Positions 60,997 to 64,000 of a stretch of 64,000 nt of DNA are shown here, in pieces; the first letter of the stretch is position 1, and each line of letters begins with the position of its first letter. Below the pieces are notes generated by a model, which did no database searches, was not told the origin of the DNA, and saw only the letters and a program-made list of their open reading frames with translations. Source of the stretch: Cypionkella sp. (GTDB lineage Bacteria; Pseudomonadota; Alphaproteobacteria; Rhodobacterales; Rhodobacteraceae); the NCBI RefSeq assembly GCF_030652235.1, contig NZ_JAUSBA010000045.1:1-64000 (forward strand), read 5' to 3'. Position numbers and translations under genes: made by a program.

Positions 60997-61272
60997 ATGG
61001 CAAACACTGCCCAGTCCAAAAAACGCGCACGCCAAGCTGATGCCCGTCAAGACATCAACAAAGCCCGCCGCTCGCGCATCCGCACCTTCCTGCGCAAAGT
61101 TGAAGAAGCGCTGGCTTCCGGCAACCAAGACGCCGCCGCTCTGGCGCTGAAAAACGCTCAGCCTGAACTGGCGCGTGGCGTCTCCAAGGGTGTCATGCAC
61201 AAGAACACCGTGTCGCGCAAAATCTCGCGTTTGGCCTCGCGCGTCAAAGCGCTGGCAACGCCGGCTGCGTAA
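60997..61272 (+). CDS. rpsT: 30S ribosomal protein S20
   Basis: 91-aa basic ribosomal protein with the family opening [19 protein letters not shown] and core [16 protein letters not shown] strong terminator follows. Its place directly upstream of dnaA is typical of Rhodobacteraceae and related orders. Confidence 0.96.
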   Translation: MANTAQSKKRARQADARQDINKARRSRIRTFLRKVEEALASGNQDAAALALKNAQPELARGVSKGVMHKNTVSRKISRLASRVKALATPAA

Positions 61273-61908
61273 GTCGCGCGGCTGACCAGCCAAGCTGACC
61301 CGACGTCACGATAGGGCGCGCGCCGAAAGGCCGCGCCCTATCGCATTTTCACACAGAAACCCCGACACAGAATCGGTCACCCCCGCTGTCCAGATTTTCG
61401 AAAACACAAGCAGCTTGCCGATTCCAACTGCAGATTTTCCAACCATTCCGCCCGCAGCGTTGCCGAATTGCAAGCTCCGGGAGATTCGCGAAAGCAAACT
61501 CCTGTCAAGCAACAAGATCGGTTGCGGGGGCCTGCGGCGGCTTGCTAACTTGACCAAGCGATTCACTTCGTCTGGGGGACATGACGCCGTCAAAGTAGAA
61601 CAATCAGGGGCGCAGCTGCCAAGCCAAGCGTACAACAACCTGAAATTATCCTTTGTCGTCCGAATGTTACACTGCTTGCGCCGAGATTCGGCCATCAGAG
61701 ACATAAAACACCGCCACCGGGTCACCCGGTTGCGGCTGTCACAATTTTGTCCCCGCCACCGGGCCGGGACACTCAAGCAGGCATGGTGTTTCACCTGCCG
61801 AACCTGAGTGTTTTTCCGGGGGAAACAGTCGTGCTGAACCGCGTGGGTACGTGGGACAACTAGAAAGCGCCATCGGGTCTCCGAAAGGCGCTTGGGGAAG
61901 ACAAGACA
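61273..61908. other. 636-bp rpsT-dnaA intergenic region
   Basis: After the rpsT terminator there are about 560 bp before dnaA. I searched for DnaA boxes (TTATNCACA and close variants) on both strands and found none; TTATCCTTT near 61647 is the nearest. Small GC hairpins such as CCGGGT/ACCCGG (61716-61730) lie in the probable dnaA leader. A 437-codon minus-strand frame spans this gap and dnaA but has no family sequence. The gap most likely holds the dnaA promoter and its control sites. Confidence 0.5.
61310..61342 (+). terminator. Terminator of rpsT
   Basis: An 11-bp perfect stem GATAGGGCGCG / CGCGCCCTATC with an 11-nt loop containing CGAAAGG is followed by GCATTTTC. It is 38 bp after the rpsT stop. 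Confidence 0.85.
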
Positions 61909-63282
61909 ATGACGCAAGAGGCCTGGGGCAAGGTACGTGAGACGCTGGCAAAGCGGATCGGCAAGAACAATTTCACCAGTTGGATCGAGCCCTTGCGCTG
62001 GGCTGGTCTGATCAATGGCATCGCACGGTTCGAAGTGCCGACAACGTTTTTCGGCGACTGGGTGTCGCGCAACTATTCCGATCATATCCTTGGCTTGCTG
62101 AACGCCGAAGGCCATGCCGCAGGTCGGACCGAGTTTTTCGTGCCGGTGCAAGCGCAGGCCGCCAATGCGCCCGCGGCCCCGCTGGCCGCCGACAGACCCG
62201 CCCGCGCGGTCAAGCCCAGCCGTTACCGCTCGGATGATGAACTTCCGGGTGCGACCTTGGACAGCCGCTTTACCTTCGACAGCTTCGTTGTCGGCAAGCC
62301 AAATGAGTTGGCCCATGCCGCTGCCCGCCGCGTTGCCGAAGGGGGTCCGGTCACCTTCAACCCGTTGTTCCTCTATGGCGGCGTCGGTTTGGGTAAAACC
62401 CACCTGATGCACGCCATTGCGCATGAATTGCAATCGCGTCAGCCGCAACTGCGCGTGCTGTATCTCTCGGCCGAGCAATTTATGTATCGCTTCGTGCAGG
62501 CCCTGCGTGACAAACAGATCATGGATTTCAAAGAGCTGTTCCGCTCGGTTGACGTGCTGATGGTCGATGATGTGCAGTTTATCGCGGGCAAGGATTCGAC
62601 CCAAGAAGAATTCTTCCACACTTTCAACGCCTTGATTGATCAGAACAAACAGATCGTGATTTCAGCAGACCGCGCGCCGGGCGAAATCAAAGATCTGGAA
62701 GACCGCATCAAATCCCGCCTGCAATGCGGTTTGGTGGTGGACCTTCACCCCACAGATTACGAACTTCGCCTCGGCATCCTGCAACAAAAGGCCGAGTATT
62801 ACCGCCAGCAATACAAAGGCTTGGCGATCTCAACCGGGGTGCTGGAATTCCTTGCCCACCGCATCACCACCAACGTCCGCGTGCTGGAAGGCGCTTTGAC
62901 CCGCCTGTTCGCCTTCGCCTCATTGGTGGGCCGCGAGATCACGCTGGAACTGGCACAAGATTGCCTCGCCGACATCCTGCGCGCCTCGGATCGCAAGCTG
63001 ACCATCGAAGAAATCCAGCGCAAGGTTGCCGAGCATTACAACATCCGCCTGTCGGATATGATCGGCCCGAAACGCCTGCGCAACATCGCACGGCCGCGTC
63101 AGGTGGCGATGTATTTCGCCAAGCAATTGACCTCGCGCAGCCTGCCGGAAATTGGGCGCCGCTTTGGCGGCCGCGATCACACCACGATCATGCACGGCGT
63201 GCGTAAAATCGAAGAACTGATGACCACCGATTCGCAGCTTTCCGACGATCTGCAACTGTTGCGGCGTCAGTTGCAGACCTAA
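61909..63282 (+). CDS. dnaA: Chromosomal replication initiator protein DnaA
   Basis: 457-aa AAA+ initiator. Domain I is residues 1-75 (WGKVRETLAKRIGKNNFTSWIEPLRW), domain II is a short Ala/Pro-rich linker, and domain III has Walker A GGVGLGKTH near 156 with Walker B VLMVDDVQFIAGK. Domain IV has the DnaA-box-binding signature FGGRDHTTIMHGVRKIEEL near 418. The ATG at 61909 follows the end of the structured leader. Followed 121 bp later by dnaN. Confidence 0.97.
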   Translation: MTQEAWGKVRETLAKRIGKNNFTSWIEPLRWAGLINGIARFEVPTTFFGDWVSRNYSDHILGLLNAEGHAAGRTEFFVPVQAQAANAPAAPLAADRPARAVKPSRYRSDDELPGATLDSRFTFDSFVVGKPNELAHAAARRVAEGGPVTFNPLFLYGGVGLGKTHLMHAIAHELQSRQPQLRVLYLSAEQFMYRFVQALRDKQIMDFKELFRSVDVLMVDDVQFIAGKDSTQEEFFHTFNALIDQNKQIVISADRAPGEIKDLEDRIKSRLQCGLVVDLHPTDYELRLGILQQKAEYYRQQYKGLAISTGVLEFLAHRITTNVRVLEGALTRLFAFASLVGREITLELAQDCLADILRASDRKLTIEEIQRKVAEHYNIRLSDMIGPKRLRNIARPRQVAMYFAKQLTSRSLPEIGRRFGGRDHTTIMHGVRKIEELMTTDSQLSDDLQLLRRQLQT

Positions 63283-63403
63283 TCGAGGATCGCAGGCTTG
63301 ACGGCCTGCATATTCAACCGCAAAGTCCCGAAAATGCTTGTGAACCGGCCAAAACCGGGTAGTTTTGGCGTCCCTGCAAAGGGGCGTCGCCAAGGGGAAC
63401 GAA

Positions 63404-64000
63404 ATGAAGATCAGCATCGAACGCGCAACTCTGCTTAAGGCGCTGGCACAAGCGCAATCGGTGGTCGAGCGCCGCAACACCATTCCGATCCTCGCCAACG
63501 TGCTGATTGAAGCCGAGGGCGATACGGTGTCGTTCCGCGCCACCGATCTGGATATCGAAGTGGTTGACCGCGCGCCTGCGATGGTCGAACGCGCCGGGGC
63601 CACCACGGTTTCGGCGGTGATGCTGCACGAGATCATCCGCAAGCTGCCCGATGGCGCTTTGGTGGCTTTGACCGAAGACGCAGCCACCGGCCGTCTGACC
63701 ATTGCCGCAGGCCGTTCCACTTTCAGCCTTGCCACCCTACCGCGCGAAGATTTCCCGGTGATGGCGACCTCGGAATATTCTTCGAATTTCTCGGCCCCGG
63801 CCCCGGTGCTGCGCCGCCTGTTCGACAAGGCGAAGTTTGCGATTTCCACCGAGGAAACCCGCTACTACCTGAACGGCGTCTACATGCATGTCTCGACCGG
63901 CGATGTCGGCGCCGTCCTGCGTTGTGTTGCGACCGATGGCCACCGCCTGGCCCGCATCGACGCCCCGCTGCCCGAAGGTGCGCAGGGCATGCCCGGCGTG
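63404..64000 (+). CDS. dnaN: DNA polymerase III sliding clamp subunit beta (5' part only)
   Basis: The first 199 codons are in the window, read from the ATG at 63404 with an AAGGGGAACGAA ribosome site. The translation starts MKISIERATLLKALAQAQSV, followed by VERRNTIPILANVLIE, ATDLDIEVVDRAPA and ATDGHRLARIDA, all conserved in beta clamps. The frame stays open to the right edge. Domain 1 and most of domain 2 are present. Confidence 0.96.
   Translation, partial: MKISIERATLLKALAQAQSVVERRNTIPILANVLIEAEGDTVSFRATDLDIEVVDRAPAMVERAGATTVSAVMLHEIIRKLPDGALVALTEDAATGRLTIAAGRSTFSLATLPREDFPVMATSEYSSNFSAPAPVLRRLFDKAKFAISTEETRYYLNGVYMHVSTGDVGAVLRCVATDGHRLARIDAPLPEGAQGMPGV

Noticed and set aside
61415-61807. 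130-codon plus-strand frame between rpsT and dnaA
   Set aside because: No ribosome site of note, no recognisable motif, and it overlaps probable dnaA leader hairpins.
61306-62619. 437-codon open frame on the minus strand across the dnaA leader and dnaA
   Set aside because: It is antisense to a fully conserved DnaA, has no family sequence, and is rich in His, Arg and Gln, as expected for a shadow frame in GC-rich DNA.

Overview
This 64 kb window is GC-rich chromosomal DNA from an alphaproteobacterium, most likely a member of the Rhodobacteraceae. Supporting evidence includes the gene order rpsT-dnaA-dnaN, a complete PhyR/NepR/EcfG general stress response locus, a polyol (smo-type) ABC operon, an O2-dependent glycine betaine monooxygenase pair, and short GC-rich dispersed repeats between genes. 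Nothing looks like a phage, an integrative element, an IS or a CRISPR array. This is mostly ordinary chromosome with a few unusual regulatory sites.

Layout. 1-7.5 kb (minus strand): serine hydrolase, DmpA-like P1 peptidase, HAD phosphatase, SorC-type regulator, then the polyol ABC transporter smoE-F-G-K (smoK is cut by the window edge). 7.5-14 kb (plus): urea ABC transporter urtABCDE. 14-16.7 kb (plus): AI-2E family transporter, DUF883-like protein and a small membrane protein, behind a stress-sigma-type promoter. 16.7-16.9 kb: a series of hairpins. 16.9-19.5 kb (minus): gbcB and gbcA preceded by a cobalamin riboswitch. 19.7 kb: tRNA-Lys(UUU). 19.9-22 kb: dapF-mtaB. 22-25.7 kb: divergent, split MnmC functions followed by two tandem EamA transporters. 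26-33 kb: lytic transglycosylase, dapA, a third EamA transporter, smpB, a small glycine-rich protein, a 3-mercaptopyruvate sulfurtransferase and an aromatic/aspartate aminotransferase. 33-35 kb: amtB-glnK. 35-39 kb: PBP1A, mlaC, mlaA. 39-42.5 kb: type I secretion ABC and membrane fusion proteins. 42.8-52 kb: housekeeping and metabolic genes (RidA, GDPD, FemAB-like, pterin dehydratase, peroxiredoxin, ferredoxin reductase, rsmD, HAD, map, CinA-like, GNAT, OmpA-like). 52-60 kb: LysR regulator, two HisKA_2-type kinases, DUF1328 and DUF883/DUF3618-type envelope stress proteins, and ecfG-nepR//phyR. 60-64 kb: FkbM methyltransferase, rpsT, dnaA and the start of dnaN.

How the genes work together. Nitrogen acquisition is covered by the urea transporter and GlnK-AmtB. 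The general stress response is unusually readable: nepR and phyR fire away from each other from one palindrome that contains a GGAAC-N16-CGTT promoter on each strand. Matching promoters lie in front of the AI-2E/DUF883 operon and in the divergent DUF1328/DUF883-like gap, which predicts an envelope-directed EcfG regulon. The most surprising regulatory pairing is a cobalamin riboswitch directly upstream of the glycine betaine monooxygenase genes. It suggests that B12 supply decides how betaine methyl groups are handled.
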